A DNA stretch of 64,000 nucleotides from Candidatus Termititenax aidoneus. GTDB lineage: Bacteria > Margulisbacteria > Termititenacia > Termititenacales > Termititenacaceae. Positions 10,347-20,511 of this stretch are shown in pieces. The DNA is taken from contig BGZN01000002.1 of the NCBI GenBank assembly GCA_003864455.1, positions 80,614 to 144,613 on the forward strand. The letters run 5' to 3'. The notes under the pieces are model-generated. The model saw only the letters and a program-made list of their open reading frames with translations. It was not told the DNA's origin and did no database searches. The position numbers and the translations under genes were made by a program. Within the stretch, counting starts at the first letter, position 1, and each line of letters starts with the position of its first letter.

Positions 10347-11300
10347 TCAAAAATAATTATAAGCCTGCGCTGCTATTTTGTATTCATTTACAGCAGTTTC
10401 CAATTCGTACATCAAGCGGCCGGTCAACTCCGGCGTGAAACGATACGCCGCGCCAGCGCCCAGAAAATAACTTTCCGTAAGATTTAGTTTAGTGTACACA
10501 TACTGGCCTTCCAGTTTGAGCCGGTTTTCCTCCAGCAAATTGATGCCCAGCCGGTAAAATCCGGCCAGCGCCGGCCGGTCAGCCCGAGAGCCGCTGTTGA
10601 GCTCCAGCTTGTGCTCGAGATTGTCGATATTGTACGCGGCGTCCAGCGCGGCGGACTGTATTTTTTCTAATTTCAAATCCATGCCGTCCATAGTGTCCGC
10701 TGTCTGTCCGGCCAGGACGGACAAACCTATAGTGTAATTATCATAATTCAATACTCCGCGCGACATTCTGCCGGTGAATAGCCAGTTGCCGTCCGCGCGC
10801 AGCGGCATACCCGACCCGGTGGTCAATCCGGCCTGCCAGCCACCACCGGCCGTATCCCTGCTCCAGCCGACGCCCCAGTCGCGGTCTAATCCGAAGCCGT
10901 ACATCGGCAGGGGCTGGAGCAAATCGCCATGCGTGTCCCAGTAGCTGGCCAGACCAAAAGCGGCGCGGTTGTGTCCCAGCCAGATATCGCCGTAAGGAGT
11001 TTTGTTTTTCCAGTAAGCGTTGTAGATTTGCAGTTTGGCCGCCGCTTCGTCCGCGTTGTAAGCCGCGCGCGCTTGCAGCGCCGCCGCGCCGGTGTCGCCC
11101 TGCGCGCCGGAAAATTTTTGCAGATAATCAAAACCGACCGAGTTTAACTGCATGGCGTCATGCGCGTGGCCGGAGCGGTACACGGCTTTGTCCTCGCTAG
11201 AAGAATAACCGGCCACGCCTTGAATTTCCGTATAAAACAAACTGCTGGCGGCAGCGGCCAGACCGGACAAAATTATGAATAACAGCCAAACAGCGCGCAT
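10347..11300 (-). CDS. Putative outer-membrane beta-barrel protein
   Basis: Signal-like N-terminus, alternating aromatic/polar strands, C-term YKIAAQAYNYF. Confidence 0.55.
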   Translation of the reverse strand: MRAVWLLFIILSGLAAAASSLFYTEIQGVAGYSSSEDKAVYRSGHAHDAMQLNSVGFDYLQKFSGAQGDTGAAALQARAAYNADEAAAKLQIYNAYWKNKTPYGDIWLGHNRAAFGLASYWDTHGDLLQPLPMYGFGLDRDWGVGWSRDTAGGGWQAGLTTGSGMPLRADGNWLFTGRMSRGVLNYDNYTIGLSVLAGQTADTMDGMDLKLEKIQSAALDAAYNIDNLEHKLELNSGSRADRPALAGFYRLGINLLEENRLKLEGQYVYTKLNLTESYFLGAGAAYRFTPELTGRLMYELETAVNEYKIAAQAYNYF

Positions 11301-11308
11301 GGTTTAAC

Positions 11309-11758
11309 TCACACCTTTAATAAAACCGCGCCGCTGTATATTTCCCGGCCGTCTTCCTGAAAAGACAAAACGATTTCCCACTCGCCGCGCATCACCAAAT
11401 CGACCGGAAATAAATAATCTTTTTTCTTATTGGTCTGCACCGGCTTGGGCGGCGTGGTGTGATTGCCGCGCATCGCGGGCATATCCGAGCTGGCCAGTAT
11501 GGTGAGGTCTGTAACTTTATTGTCGGTCGCGCTGATTGCGGCGTCAAAGACATTGATTTTCAAAACCGTAGTGCCCAGACGCGGCTTTTTGGGGAACGCG
11601 TATTGAAAAGAATAGCGCTCGTTGATTTTTATTTTTTGTCCGGCTGACAAAACTTGCCGCTCCGGCGCGGCGGCCTTGTCCTGATGCGCGGCATAGCCCC
11701 AGATGCTCAAACCTAAAACTAAAAACAGCACACTCAAGCCCAACCAATGTTTTTGCAT
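11309..11758 (-). CDS. FixH/YtkA-like protein
   Basis: N-terminal TM/signal; SSDMPAMRGNHTTPPKP and LVMRGEWEIVLSFQEDGREI match FixH/YtkA-like domains. Confidence 0.7.
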   Translation of the reverse strand: MQKHWLGLSVLFLVLGLSIWGYAAHQDKAAAPERQVLSAGQKIKINERYSFQYAFPKKPRLGTTVLKINVFDAAISATDNKVTDLTILASSDMPAMRGNHTTPPKPVQTNKKKDYLFPVDLVMRGEWEIVLSFQEDGREIYSGAVLLKV

Positions 11759-11779
11759 AAAATCCTCCTATATTTTTTA

Positions 11780-11800
11780 GTATACCCCCATAGGGTATAC
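11780..11800. promoter_or_regulatory. CsoR-type operator (perfect 8-8 palindrome)
   Basis: GTATACCC-ccata-GGGTATAC between divergent FixH-like and csoR-like genes. Confidence 0.75.
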
Positions 11801-11821
11801 CAGAAAAAAAGATTTGTCAAG

Positions 11822-11842
11822 TGCCCCCTGGGGGTATATAAT
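11822..11842. promoter_or_regulatory. Second CsoR-type operator half-palindrome overlapping TATAAT
   Basis: tgccccctgggggtatataat directly upstream of the csoR-like start. Confidence 0.65.
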
Positions 11843-11848
11843 AAATTT

Positions 11849-12133
11849 ATGGTTAAGCAGCATTCCTGCCACCCCAGCCACTCTGGACAGATCGCGCGTC
11901 TCAACCGGATCAGCGGTCAGTTGGACGGCGTGAAAAAAATGATCGTGGAGAGACGCTATTGTCCGGAAATCCTGATCCAGCTCAAAGCCGTACGCTCGGC
12001 GCTGCGCTCGGTCGAAAGCAATATTTTAAAAAGTCATCTGGAATCCTGCGTGGCCGAGTCTTTTGCCGACCGGAAAGAACGCGCCCAGAAAATCGACGAG
12101 ATTAAAATTTTGCTGGATAAATTTCAATGCTGA
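11849..12133 (+). CDS. CsoR-family metal-sensing transcriptional repressor
   Basis: GQIARLNRISGQLDGVKKMIVERRYCPEILIQLKAVRSALRSVESNILKSHLESCV; C-H-C ligand pattern. ATG 11849 follows TATAAT at 11837-11842. Confidence 0.92.
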   Translation: MVKQHSCHPSHSGQIARLNRISGQLDGVKKMIVERRYCPEILIQLKAVRSALRSVESNILKSHLESCVAESFADRKERAQKIDEIKILLDKFQC

Positions 12134-12669
12134 AAACCGCTCAAGGTGTGCCGGTGCTGGTGCGCAAAAATCGTCGAGCCAGACGCATCAAACTCTATGT
12201 TACCGGACAGCGCGAAGTAAAACTTACTCTGCCGTGGTACGCGCCGTTGTCCGCTGGCGCGGCCGTGGTCAAAGAAAAAGAAGCCTGGATCGAAAAAACT
12301 CTGGCCAAATTACCGCCGTACATTACCCGCGCCAAAGCGGAAATAGAGCATTACAAGACTGCCGCCTTTGACCGGCTCTCCGCGCTGGCCGAAGAATACG
12401 CGGTCAAATACGGAGTAACTTTTCGGAATATTCGCATCGGCGATCAGACCACCCGTTGGGGCAGTTGTTCCCGCAGCGGGACGCTGAGCTTTAACTGGCG
12501 GCTGGCCTTGATGCCGGAAAATATCCGCCGCTATATAGTCATTCATGAGCTTTGCCACTTAAAAGAAATGAATCACTCGCCGCGTTTCTGGAGTCTCGTC
12601 GCGGAACGCTGCCCGGAGCACAGCGAATGCCGGAAGTGGTTGAGAAAAAATCGGGACAAGCTAATTTAA
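12127..12669 (+). CDS. YgjP-like (M48 superfamily) metal-dependent hydrolase
   Basis: VIHELCHLKEMNHSPRFWSLV HExxH motif; TRWGSCSRSGTLSFNWRL signature. Confidence 0.93.
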   Translation: MLKTAQGVPVLVRKNRRARRIKLYVTGQREVKLTLPWYAPLSAGAAVVKEKEAWIEKTLAKLPPYITRAKAEIEHYKTAAFDRLSALAEEYAVKYGVTFRNIRIGDQTTRWGSCSRSGTLSFNWRLALMPENIRRYIVIHELCHLKEMNHSPRFWSLVAERCPEHSECRKWLRKNRDKLI

Positions 12670-12673
12670 AGAA

Positions 12674-12705
12674 CAAAGGCTGTCGTTCAGACAGCCCTTG
12701 TTTTT
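12674..12705 (+). terminator. Rho-independent terminator
   Basis: caaaggctgtc-gttca-gacagcccttg followed by ttttt. Confidence 0.8.
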
Positions 12706-12746
12706 CCTGAAGGGGTTTTTGACCCCGTTGAAAACGCCGCTTTTTT

Positions 12747-13991
12747 TTAGAGAGCGTGCGAGTAAGAAACCAGAGTGGTCGTCGCGTCGAGCAAATACCC
12801 GTTGGTGGCGTTGAAAATCCTGCTGTTGAAAGCGCCGAATAGCAGCGTGCCGCCGCTAAAAAAATCCGGCGTCCACTGCACATTGCCGCCGATTTGCGTG
12901 AAATCAAAACCTTCATTCCAGCCGTCGCCTGGGGTTAAGTTGACGTCATTCCAGGCCGCCCGATAACCTTTAGTATGCGTGCCATAGCCCTGTAATTCCA
13001 CGGCCGGATTTAATTTGTAAGCCGCGGCCAATCCCCAGGTGCTGTTGGGCAGAGTTTTGGTGTTTTCCCACTCGCTGGAAGGATTGTGGTTAGCGTAACC
13101 AACGCCATTGCCTTTGTCATAATCTATCTCGCGTCCGTAATTAGTGCCGTCCGTCGCTTTGTAACTGACCGCCGCCTGCAGAGCGTCATTCACCTGATAA
13201 ATATAACCGAGCGCTGTTTCCGCCGGCACGTTTTCATTGAAATTACCTTCTTGAATAACTTTGCCCTCGCCGTCCAGATTGGTAAAGTTATCGTTTCTTG
13301 CCGAAGCAAATTTATGCGACACGGAAATTTTCTGTCCCGGTAGCACATCATAAACAGCGCCAAGAGCCAGGGTTAAATAAGTGTCTGATTTTAGCCGGCT
13401 GTCAAACGCAGCGCCTGCACTTTCACCAGCCTTTTTAGCCGCTTGATTAGTGTGATTTCTCTTGTAAGTATTGGCCGCTAATTCCGCGCCGACGCTCAAG
13501 CCATTGCCTAGATCTTTACCATAAGCGCCGGAAATACTCTCCACCGCCTCGACAAAAGAGAACGCATATTTTTGTCCATTGGATAGACCATATGCTGCAG
13601 CATTATCTCCAGCCTTAATGTCTACAGACCAAAAAATATTGCCAATATTATTGTAACGGACAGAATACCAATCGCTGTTACTGATACTGCCGGTATAGGA
13701 CAGAAATTTAGTCGCCGCGCCGAAATCGGACGGGGCTAAATCTTTGCCTTTGGCAATATCATTGCCGTAATTGTTAAGACTAAATGGGTCTTTATTAACC
13801 TCGCTCTGCTTCACCGCATTGGTCAGCAAAGTGCCGCCCGCGACCGAAACTTTTTTGTTGGCCGCGATGACCGCCGGGTTACCGCCCAGGGCTGGATTGT
13901 TTCGCGCGTTCACGTCATTGGTATCGAGCACACCGGCCAAGCCGATAGACGCCAACGCTCCTGTCAGGAGAATTGCTTTTTGCAGTTTCAT
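12747..13991 (-). CDS. TraF-like/outer-membrane beta-barrel protein
   Basis: Signal peptide, early NARNNPALGG segment, repeated barrel-like strands; resembles TraF_2/porin-like proteins. Confidence 0.5.
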   Translation of the reverse strand: MKLQKAILLTGALASIGLAGVLDTNDVNARNNPALGGNPAVIAANKKVSVAGGTLLTNAVKQSEVNKDPFSLNNYGNDIAKGKDLAPSDFGAATKFLSYTGSISNSDWYSVRYNNIGNIFWSVDIKAGDNAAAYGLSNGQKYAFSFVEAVESISGAYGKDLGNGLSVGAELAANTYKRNHTNQAAKKAGESAGAAFDSRLKSDTYLTLALGAVYDVLPGQKISVSHKFASARNDNFTNLDGEGKVIQEGNFNENVPAETALGYIYQVNDALQAAVSYKATDGTNYGREIDYDKGNGVGYANHNPSSEWENTKTLPNSTWGLAAAYKLNPAVELQGYGTHTKGYRAAWNDVNLTPGDGWNEGFDFTQIGGNVQWTPDFFSGGTLLFGAFNSRIFNATNGYLLDATTTLVSYSHAL

Positions 13992-14236
13992 ATTTTTACC
14001 TTTCTTGGAAATGCTTTCAGCGCGTCTGGTAAGACATTCTTGTTTTTGATAGTTTTTGCAGGGAGTGTCCCTTATTGTAGATAACAGATAACGAACTTTT
14101 TAATTTTCCAGATACACCTCCTTTGGCAGCGGCTTCACGCCGTAGGCTAATGCGAACCTTAACCGCCGGACATTCTGACGGCCATTTCGAGAACCTCAAT
14201 GACCGTCAGACGACGCGAAACCACTGAGGTTTCCGT

Positions 14237-15178
14237 TTAGGCTGCCGGCGGTTCTTCCTGAAATAACCACGTGGACAGATAACGCTCGCCGGTATCGGGC
14301 AGCACCACAACTATAGTTTTGCCGGCGGATTCCGGCCGCTTGGCCACTTCCAGAGCCGCCCAGAGCGCCGCGCCGCTGGAGATGCCGACCAAGATGCCTT
14401 CTTTTTTGGCCAGGGCTCTGGCCGCCGCTCCGCCGTCCGTGTGTTTGACCTGAATAATCTCATCGATGATTTGCGGATTGAAAACCTGCGGCACAAAACC
14501 GGCGCCGATGCCCTGTATTTTGTGCGGTCCGGGTTTGCCGCCGGAAAGCACCGGCGAGTCTACCGGCTCTACAGCGATAGCCTGGAGCGAGAGTTTGCGT
14601 TTTTTGATGACTTCGGCCGAGCCGGTAATCGTGCCGCCAGTGCCCACGCCGCTGACGATGATGTCCACCGCGCCGTCCGTGTCATTCCAGATTTCCTCCG
14701 CGGTGGTCTGGCGGTGTATTTCCGGATTGGCCGGATTGTTAAACTGCTGGGGAATAAAACTGTTCGGAATAGTTTCGCGCAGTTCATTGGCTTTTTCGAT
14801 AGCGCCTTTCATGCCTTTGGCGCCTTCGGTGAGCACCAGCTCCGCGCCGAAAATTTTCAAAAGCTGGCGGCGCTCCAGACTCATCGTGTCCGGCATCGTG
14901 AGAATGAGTTTGTAGCCTTTGGCCGCGGCCACGAAAGCCAGCGCGATGCCGGTATTGCCGCTGGTCGGCTCGATAATCGTGGTGTCTTTTTGAATCTGGC
15001 CTTTTTTCTCCGCGTCCTCGATCAACGCCAGACCGATGCGGTCTTTGACGCTGGACAGCGGATTAAAAGATTCCAGTTTGACCAGCACGGTGGCCTTTAG
15101 CCCTTCGGTTAAGCGGTTCAATTTGACCAGCGGAGTATTGCCGATAGTCTGGGTGATGCTCTCGTATATTTTTGTCAT
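14237..15178 (-). CDS. cysK: Cysteine synthase (O-acetylserine sulfhydrylase)
   Basis: [22 protein letters not shown] lysine, [22 protein letters not shown]. Confidence 0.95.
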   Translation of the reverse strand: MTKIYESITQTIGNTPLVKLNRLTEGLKATVLVKLESFNPLSSVKDRIGLALIEDAEKKGQIQKDTTIIEPTSGNTGIALAFVAAAKGYKLILTMPDTMSLERRQLLKIFGAELVLTEGAKGMKGAIEKANELRETIPNSFIPQQFNNPANPEIHRQTTAEEIWNDTDGAVDIIVSGVGTGGTITGSAEVIKKRKLSLQAIAVEPVDSPVLSGGKPGPHKIQGIGAGFVPQVFNPQIIDEIIQVKHTDGGAAARALAKKEGILVGISSGAALWAALEVAKRPESAGKTIVVVLPDTGERYLSTWLFQEEPPAA

Positions 15179-15202
15179 TTTTTTGCTCCTTTATAATTTT
15201 TT

Positions 15203-16486
15203 TTAAATCTTGGCCAGCGCCTGCTCGATATCGGCAATGATGTCATCGATATGCTCGATGCCGATCGACAGGCGGACAAAATCCGGTGTAACGCCCGTGG
15301 CGATCTGTTCCTCCGCCGAGAGTTGCTGGTGGGTCGTGCTGGCCGGGTGAATAGCCAGAGATTTGGCGTCGCCGACATTGGCCAGATTGGAAAACAATTT
15401 GAGATTGTCGATAAATTTCTCTCCGGCCGCCGCTCCGCCTTTGAGACCAAAACCTAAAATCGCCCCGGCGCCTTTGGGCAGATATTTTTGCGCTTTTTTA
15501 TATTCCGGACTGGACGGCAGACCCGGATAATTGACCCAGGCGACTTTGGGGTGTTTTTCCAGATACTGCGCCGCGGCCAGCGCGTTTTCCGCGTGGCGGA
15601 CGATGCGCAGATGCAGAGTTTCCAGACCCTGTATAAATAGAAAAGAATTGAACGGCGAGATGGCCGGACCGATGTCGCGCAGGACAGTCGTGCGCACTTT
15701 CAAAATATAGGCCAGATTGCCGAGCGCCTCCACGAAATTGAGGCCGTGATAACTGGGGTCGGGATCGGCGATCAGCGGAAATTTGCTTTGGCCTTTTTCT
15801 TTGACCGCCCAGTTGAATTTGCCGGCGTCCACTATCGCGCCGCCCAGACTAGTGCCGTGGCCGCCGATGAATTTGGTGGCGGAGTAGACCACGATGTCCA
15901 CGCCGTGCTGTATGGGTTTGAGCAGATACGGCGAAACCGTGTTGTCCAGAATGACCGGCAGATTGTGCTGATGCGCGATTTTGGTCAGTTCGTCCAGGTC
16001 GGTTACATTATTTTTCGGATTGCCGATGCTCTCGGCGTAGACGGCTTTGGTTTTGTCCGTGATAGCGGCCTCGATATTTTTGGGGTCGCTGGAGTCGACG
16101 AATTTGACCGTGATGCCGAGTTTGCGCAGGGTGTGGTGGAATAAATTGTAAGTGCCGCCGTAAAGATTGTCGAAAGAAATTAGCTCATCGCCGGCCTGCG
16201 CCAGGGTGAGTATAGCCAGCGTGATAGCGGATTGGCCGGAAGCCAGAGCCAGCGCGCCGACACCGCCGTCCAGCTCGGCCAGCCTTTTTTCAAAAACGTC
16301 GGAAGTGGGATTCATCAGGCGTCCGTAAATATTGCCAAATTTCCGCAGGCCAAAAAGGTCAGCCGCGTCTTTGGCGTCCTCGAAAACGTAAGATGTAGTC
16401 TGATAAATAGGCACTGCCCGGGCATGCGTGGCCGGGTCAACCACCTGTCCGCCGTGCAATAATATTGTTTCGTCTTTATAAGTCAT
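15203..16486 (-). CDS. metY: O-acetylhomoserine sulfhydrylase (Cys/Met PLP enzyme)
   Basis: [47 protein letters not shown] lysine, [11 protein letters not shown]. Confidence 0.95.
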   Translation of the reverse strand: MTYKDETILLHGGQVVDPATHARAVPIYQTTSYVFEDAKDAADLFGLRKFGNIYGRLMNPTSDVFEKRLAELDGGVGALALASGQSAITLAILTLAQAGDELISFDNLYGGTYNLFHHTLRKLGITVKFVDSSDPKNIEAAITDKTKAVYAESIGNPKNNVTDLDELTKIAHQHNLPVILDNTVSPYLLKPIQHGVDIVVYSATKFIGGHGTSLGGAIVDAGKFNWAVKEKGQSKFPLIADPDPSYHGLNFVEALGNLAYILKVRTTVLRDIGPAISPFNSFLFIQGLETLHLRIVRHAENALAAAQYLEKHPKVAWVNYPGLPSSPEYKKAQKYLPKGAGAILGFGLKGGAAAGEKFIDNLKLFSNLANVGDAKSLAIHPASTTHQQLSAEEQIATGVTPDFVRLSIGIEHIDDIIADIEQALAKI

Positions 16487-16637
16487 GATTTCCTCCTAGA
16501 TTGTTTTTTTTAAACTCATCTTTTTTGATAACGCTACATTAAAACACTTTTTTATCCGGCCTTCACCTCCTTATTATTTTTTTGCATCTCGACTGCGCTC
16601 GATGCTTGCTCGACTACGCGCAACGTTTGCTAAAATT

Positions 16638-16727
16638 TCATGCCTCATATCTTTTAGCCAAATACAGCAAAAATCCCGCCAGTGTCGTAGGATAAAAGAA
16701 CAGCGAGAATAAACTTTCCATTAACAT
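16638..16727 (-). CDS. Small hydrophobic protein (29 aa) upstream of metY
   Basis: MLMESLFSLFFYPTTLAGFLLYLAKRYEA; preceded on the minus strand by aaggggtgaa (SD-like). Confidence 0.5.
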   Translation of the reverse strand: MLMESLFSLFFYPTTLAGFLLYLAKRYEA

Positions 16728-16750
16728 TTCACCCCTTAAATTTTAGAACA

Positions 16751-16767
16751 GGAATTTATATAATTCC
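16751..16767. promoter_or_regulatory. CymR-like operator palindrome
   Basis: GGAATT-tatat-AATTCC; second aattcc half-site at 16825-16830 within the regulator promoter. Confidence 0.5.
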
Positions 16768-16853
16768 TATCGATAAAGTATAGATTACAGCATGTCTGAA
16801 ATTTTGTCAAGGGGGTATTTGTGCAATTCCTACTCTCTTGGTATAATTTAAAA

Positions 16854-17294
16854 ATGCAGGTTTCTTACAAGTGCGATTACGCTTTAAAAGTTTTGCTGGA
16901 GTTGGCTTTGCGCCGCGCGGGCGGCGTCATTTCCTCGCAGGAGCTGTCCAAAAAACTGGACATACCGCTGAAGTTTTTGGAGCAGGTGCTGGCGGATTTA
17001 CGCAAGGGCGGTTTTGTGGAAAGCCGCCGCGGTAATATGGGTGGCTACGCTCTGGTCGGCCAGCCGGCAAAAATCATGCTGGGCAAAGTGCTGCGGCATA
17101 TCGACGGACCTGTAGAGCCAATCGACTGTTTGAACAGCGGTTACAAAAATTGCCGCGATCTGGAGAGCTGCGCTTACAAACCGGTCTGGGCTAGAGTGAA
17201 CAAAGCTATCACGGATATTATCGACAATGTCTCGCTGGAGGACATCGCCCACAGTGTGCTCACGGCCAGAGAAGCGTTGAATTATTCAATATGA
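16854..17294 (+). CDS. Rrf2-family transcriptional regulator (CymR/IscR-like)
   Basis: MQVSYKCDYALKVLLELALRR, wHTH ISSQELSKKLDIPLKFLEQVLADLRKGGFVESRRGNMGGYAL. Confidence 0.93.
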   Translation: MQVSYKCDYALKVLLELALRRAGGVISSQELSKKLDIPLKFLEQVLADLRKGGFVESRRGNMGGYALVGQPAKIMLGKVLRHIDGPVEPIDCLNSGYKNCRDLESCAYKPVWARVNKAITDIIDNVSLEDIAHSVLTAREALNYSI

Positions 17295-17358
17295 TTGTGC
17301 CGCCTGTGCCTCTGGGCACGGTCTGGATTATTGGATTTGGTCAAATGGCTTTCGTTGT

Positions 17359-19839
17359 TTAAGGCGTTACCGGCTCTAGCTGCGGGTTGAGCATTTCTTC
17401 CCGCTGTTCAGCAGTCTTGACGAGGTTCTCGATAAAAGTCTTGAGTTCCGGGCTGGCAGTTTTTTCAGCCAGCCGCTTTAATTCTTCCGGTTGCGCGCTG
17501 GCTAACTTTCTGGCCAGCACACGCTTGACCAGCTCTATCTCCGGCTTGGACAGATCGTTCCTTTCCAGGACGGCGTCAATATTGCCGCTGGAGAGCATTT
17601 CCTTGATTTCGTCCAGCCGCTTGGTCTGCTCGGCCACAATATCGTCCAAAATAGCGTACTTGTTTTTAACAGTTTCAAAGCTTGTTTCTAAATGTCCTGT
17701 TTCGCGCTCCAATCTGGCTATGAGCTTGTCCCAATTTTTCTCATCTTCATACTCATACTCTTCTCCATAACCGAGACTTTTAAGGAGAGTAATTATTTTT
17801 CCTCTCAATTCGGAGCTTGTCTCGTTTTTATCGTCGAGCGCCGTGTAATATTCTTCTTTCAACTGATAATATTCAGCAATAGTTATTTCCGCTTCCCAGA
17901 GCTTGACCGAAAGCGGCTTGATCATTTCCTCAAGGTATTTTACGGATTCCTCAAAATTTATTTTTTGCGTTTCCTGTATTTTGCGCAGCTCAATTATCAG
18001 ACTGACAACCAGCGTGAGAGTTTCCTTGGGCTGGTTGACAATGATGCTGTTTAAAATGCTTTCCATAAATTGATACGGGACATTTGCGGAAAGGATGGAG
18101 AGAATCTGGACGGCCGCTCTCTGTTCCACGCCGGTCTGCTCGAGAGTTTGGAGAATCTCGGCGCTCTGGCTAGGTGTATTTGGCGGAACATTTGACAGGA
18201 CACTTGACGGAACATTTGGCAGAATAGCCGGCGGAGCGTTCAGGATATTGGCGGAGACGCTTTCCAACTCGACCGAATTTTTTTCGGTAAATTGAGAAAG
18301 CAAAGTCAGCAATTTTTCAGCGCACTTTAGAATATGCTGGCGCGTTTCGGGATTTGACGCGGTCTCCGGCAGCCGCGCAAGAGCAAATAATCTGGCGGCA
18401 AACTGGAGATTTTCCAGCGCGGCGATTTTCGCGCGGGCGGCGGTAATTTTGTTTTGGGCTTTTCTGGTCTGATCATTGGCGGCGATAGCGTCTTCCAGTT
18501 CTTTTTTGGCGGCCTCAAGATTGTCCGCGATTTTTTGGTCCAGCGCTTCCGTATCCGTATCCGCCTGTCCCTCGCGTAAAAGCTGGAAAAGCTTTTCCTG
18601 ATTAAGCGGCGAGGCGGCGGTGAGCGAATCCGAGGCATTTCCTACAATGCCCCCCTCAGTAGGAATTGGGGAATCGCCTAATGCGGCGGCGCGCAAATCC
18701 TTGTCGGTGTTTTGGGCGGAATGAGCAGTAATTATTTTTTCTAAAATATTATTTGTGGCAGTAACTAGTTTACCGGCAGCGTCAGCCGCATTTTGCCATG
18801 CACTACCCATACTGGCAAAAACTCGCTGATTTCTTATTGCTGCTTGATTTGCCTTTTTAATACTGGGAGCAAGAATTTCCGCCTCTTTTTCGGATAAATT
18901 TTCGGTATTGCGAGTGAAATTACTTTGTATTTGTGCATGATCATCTGGAGAGGTGTGGAATAGTTTATTAAAGGTTTCAATTGCCTGCCGGACAGTTTCT
19001 TCACTTGCATTAGGATCTGAATAAACATCATAAAGATCCTGTATTGCCTTTATTTGAGCATCGGTAAGAGGCAAGTTAAAACCTTTACTTGCAAGTAATT
19101 TTTGTATGTCCCTCTGAAGTCCAAAAAAAGGATTATTCGGCGATAGATTTGGTGATAGTAAAAAATCTAAAAGTTCTATACCATAATGTTGCGTTTCGCG
19201 GTGGGCAATAGCCTCTCTTCCTATTATTGAGGAGTATTTTCTTATCACGTTAAACATGTTTTCTGGTAGTATTGGGTTCGATGTGATTTCACCTATCAGT
19301 TGACTTCCAACGCTATCATCATAATAGAATGTATTCATCAACAGGAATGTTGTTCGGGTTAAAGTTGGGTCTTTTAGAATAGTCTGTAAGTTTTCACAGA
19401 GATTTTTTATCTTATATGGATCTCCATTGGTTGCGTGTTCTAATACCCATTTTTCAAACTCATTTCTATTATTAAAACCTAAATCTTCAATCTGCTGATC
19501 GGTAAAGTTTTGTAGTAAATGTTTAGTGTTAATACTGCCATTCAAACCAATTTCTTCACTGCTCCCCTGCGCCCCCTCATTCTTGCCGGATTGAGAGGCG
19601 GCGGATTTAAAAAATTCTTCTACGTTATTCGTATTTTCAAGAGAGGCTGAAAAAGCATATTTATGTGCGTCAATAAAATTATTTACTCTTTTATCATCAT
19701 TCCATTTATTTGATAAAAAATCTCTCAAACCGGCCTCGTCTTCATCATCAAGATACATTTGAATATCATTTATTTCACTTGGTTGAAACCCAGACAATAA
19801 AGCCGGATCAAGGGTAACGCTGCAAAATAAAAATCTCAT
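17359..19839 (-). CDS. Uncharacterised large alpha-helical protein (826 aa)
   Basis: Long ORF with GGAGGTC upstream; helical, proline-rich NAPPAILPNVPSSVLSNVPPNTP segment; no family recognised. Confidence 0.7.
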   Translation of the reverse strand: MRFLFCSVTLDPALLSGFQPSEINDIQMYLDDEDEAGLRDFLSNKWNDDKRVNNFIDAHKYAFSASLENTNNVEEFFKSAASQSGKNEGAQGSSEEIGLNGSINTKHLLQNFTDQQIEDLGFNNRNEFEKWVLEHATNGDPYKIKNLCENLQTILKDPTLTRTTFLLMNTFYYDDSVGSQLIGEITSNPILPENMFNVIRKYSSIIGREAIAHRETQHYGIELLDFLLSPNLSPNNPFFGLQRDIQKLLASKGFNLPLTDAQIKAIQDLYDVYSDPNASEETVRQAIETFNKLFHTSPDDHAQIQSNFTRNTENLSEKEAEILAPSIKKANQAAIRNQRVFASMGSAWQNAADAAGKLVTATNNILEKIITAHSAQNTDKDLRAAALGDSPIPTEGGIVGNASDSLTAASPLNQEKLFQLLREGQADTDTEALDQKIADNLEAAKKELEDAIAANDQTRKAQNKITAARAKIAALENLQFAARLFALARLPETASNPETRQHILKCAEKLLTLLSQFTEKNSVELESVSANILNAPPAILPNVPSSVLSNVPPNTPSQSAEILQTLEQTGVEQRAAVQILSILSANVPYQFMESILNSIIVNQPKETLTLVVSLIIELRKIQETQKINFEESVKYLEEMIKPLSVKLWEAEITIAEYYQLKEEYYTALDDKNETSSELRGKIITLLKSLGYGEEYEYEDEKNWDKLIARLERETGHLETSFETVKNKYAILDDIVAEQTKRLDEIKEMLSSGNIDAVLERNDLSKPEIELVKRVLARKLASAQPEELKRLAEKTASPELKTFIENLVKTAEQREEMLNPQLEPVTP

Positions 19840-20011
19840 TTTTCTAGACCTCCATATCCAGAGACATACCCATATCTAGTTAAAATATACCTATTGGCAT
19901 AATAAATATCGGCAGGGGGAAATGGATAAATGTATTGATTTTTTGTGTTCTTTTTTCTTTTCTCTATGTCTCCGACGGGGCAATTTCTTTGCCAGCCAGT
20001 GTTTTACGGCA

Positions 20012-20125
20012 GAATAAATATCTTTGCCTCTGTGCGTGGTGGCTTCTCACTTAACGTCGGCTACTTTGTAGCCTTGTTAAGTTCGAACCAGACGCACGCC
20101 GGCAAAATATTTATTCTGCCGGTCA
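20012..20125. repeat. Long imperfect inverted repeat / hairpin
   Basis: gcagaataaatatctttgcc...acttaac pairs imperfectly with gttaag...ggcaaaatatttattctgc around ggctactttgtagcc. Confidence 0.65.
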
Positions 20126-20363
20126 AGGGCACACGCGCAGTAGCAAAAGCGCTTTTGTTCTTGTCTGTTATAAGGTCTTGACGCACCTGCTCAAAGACAG
20201 CAGCCGCTGCGCGGCCAAGCGCCTGCGGCGAATACGGCCGGAATTAGTCTTGCGGTCTAGTGTTGGCTGGCAGTATGGCCAACTCGACAAAGCAAGCGGC
20301 GGCGCAGAAACATGAACACATTGGGGGTGTGGGGCGCATAGCCCCACGGAAGCCCTTTCTTTC

Positions 20364-20395
20364 GGCCATTTCTTTGGGCTAGCAAAGAAATGGCC
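20364..20395. repeat. Perfect 13-bp inverted repeat
   Basis: ggccatttctttg-ggctag-caaagaaatggcc. Confidence 0.75.
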
Positions 20396-20511
20396 ACGTG
20401 CCGTAGGCATCAAAAAAAGTGAGACATTAAACAAAAAATTTCGATGTATTGATATAGGCTGTTGGATTTTGGTAGAATAAAGATAATTAAAAAATAAGAA
20501 AGAGGTGCATC

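Noticed and set aside
14441-15100. Long ORFs antisense to cysK/metY
   Set aside because: Shadow ORFs opposite well-supported genes.
20034-20170. Group II intron start (gtgcgtgg)
   Set aside because: No domain V, no 3' end consensus and no reverse transcriptase.
20168-20434. 88-aa ORF over the hairpin region
   Set aside because: Composition and overlap with inverted repeats suggest a non-coding element.
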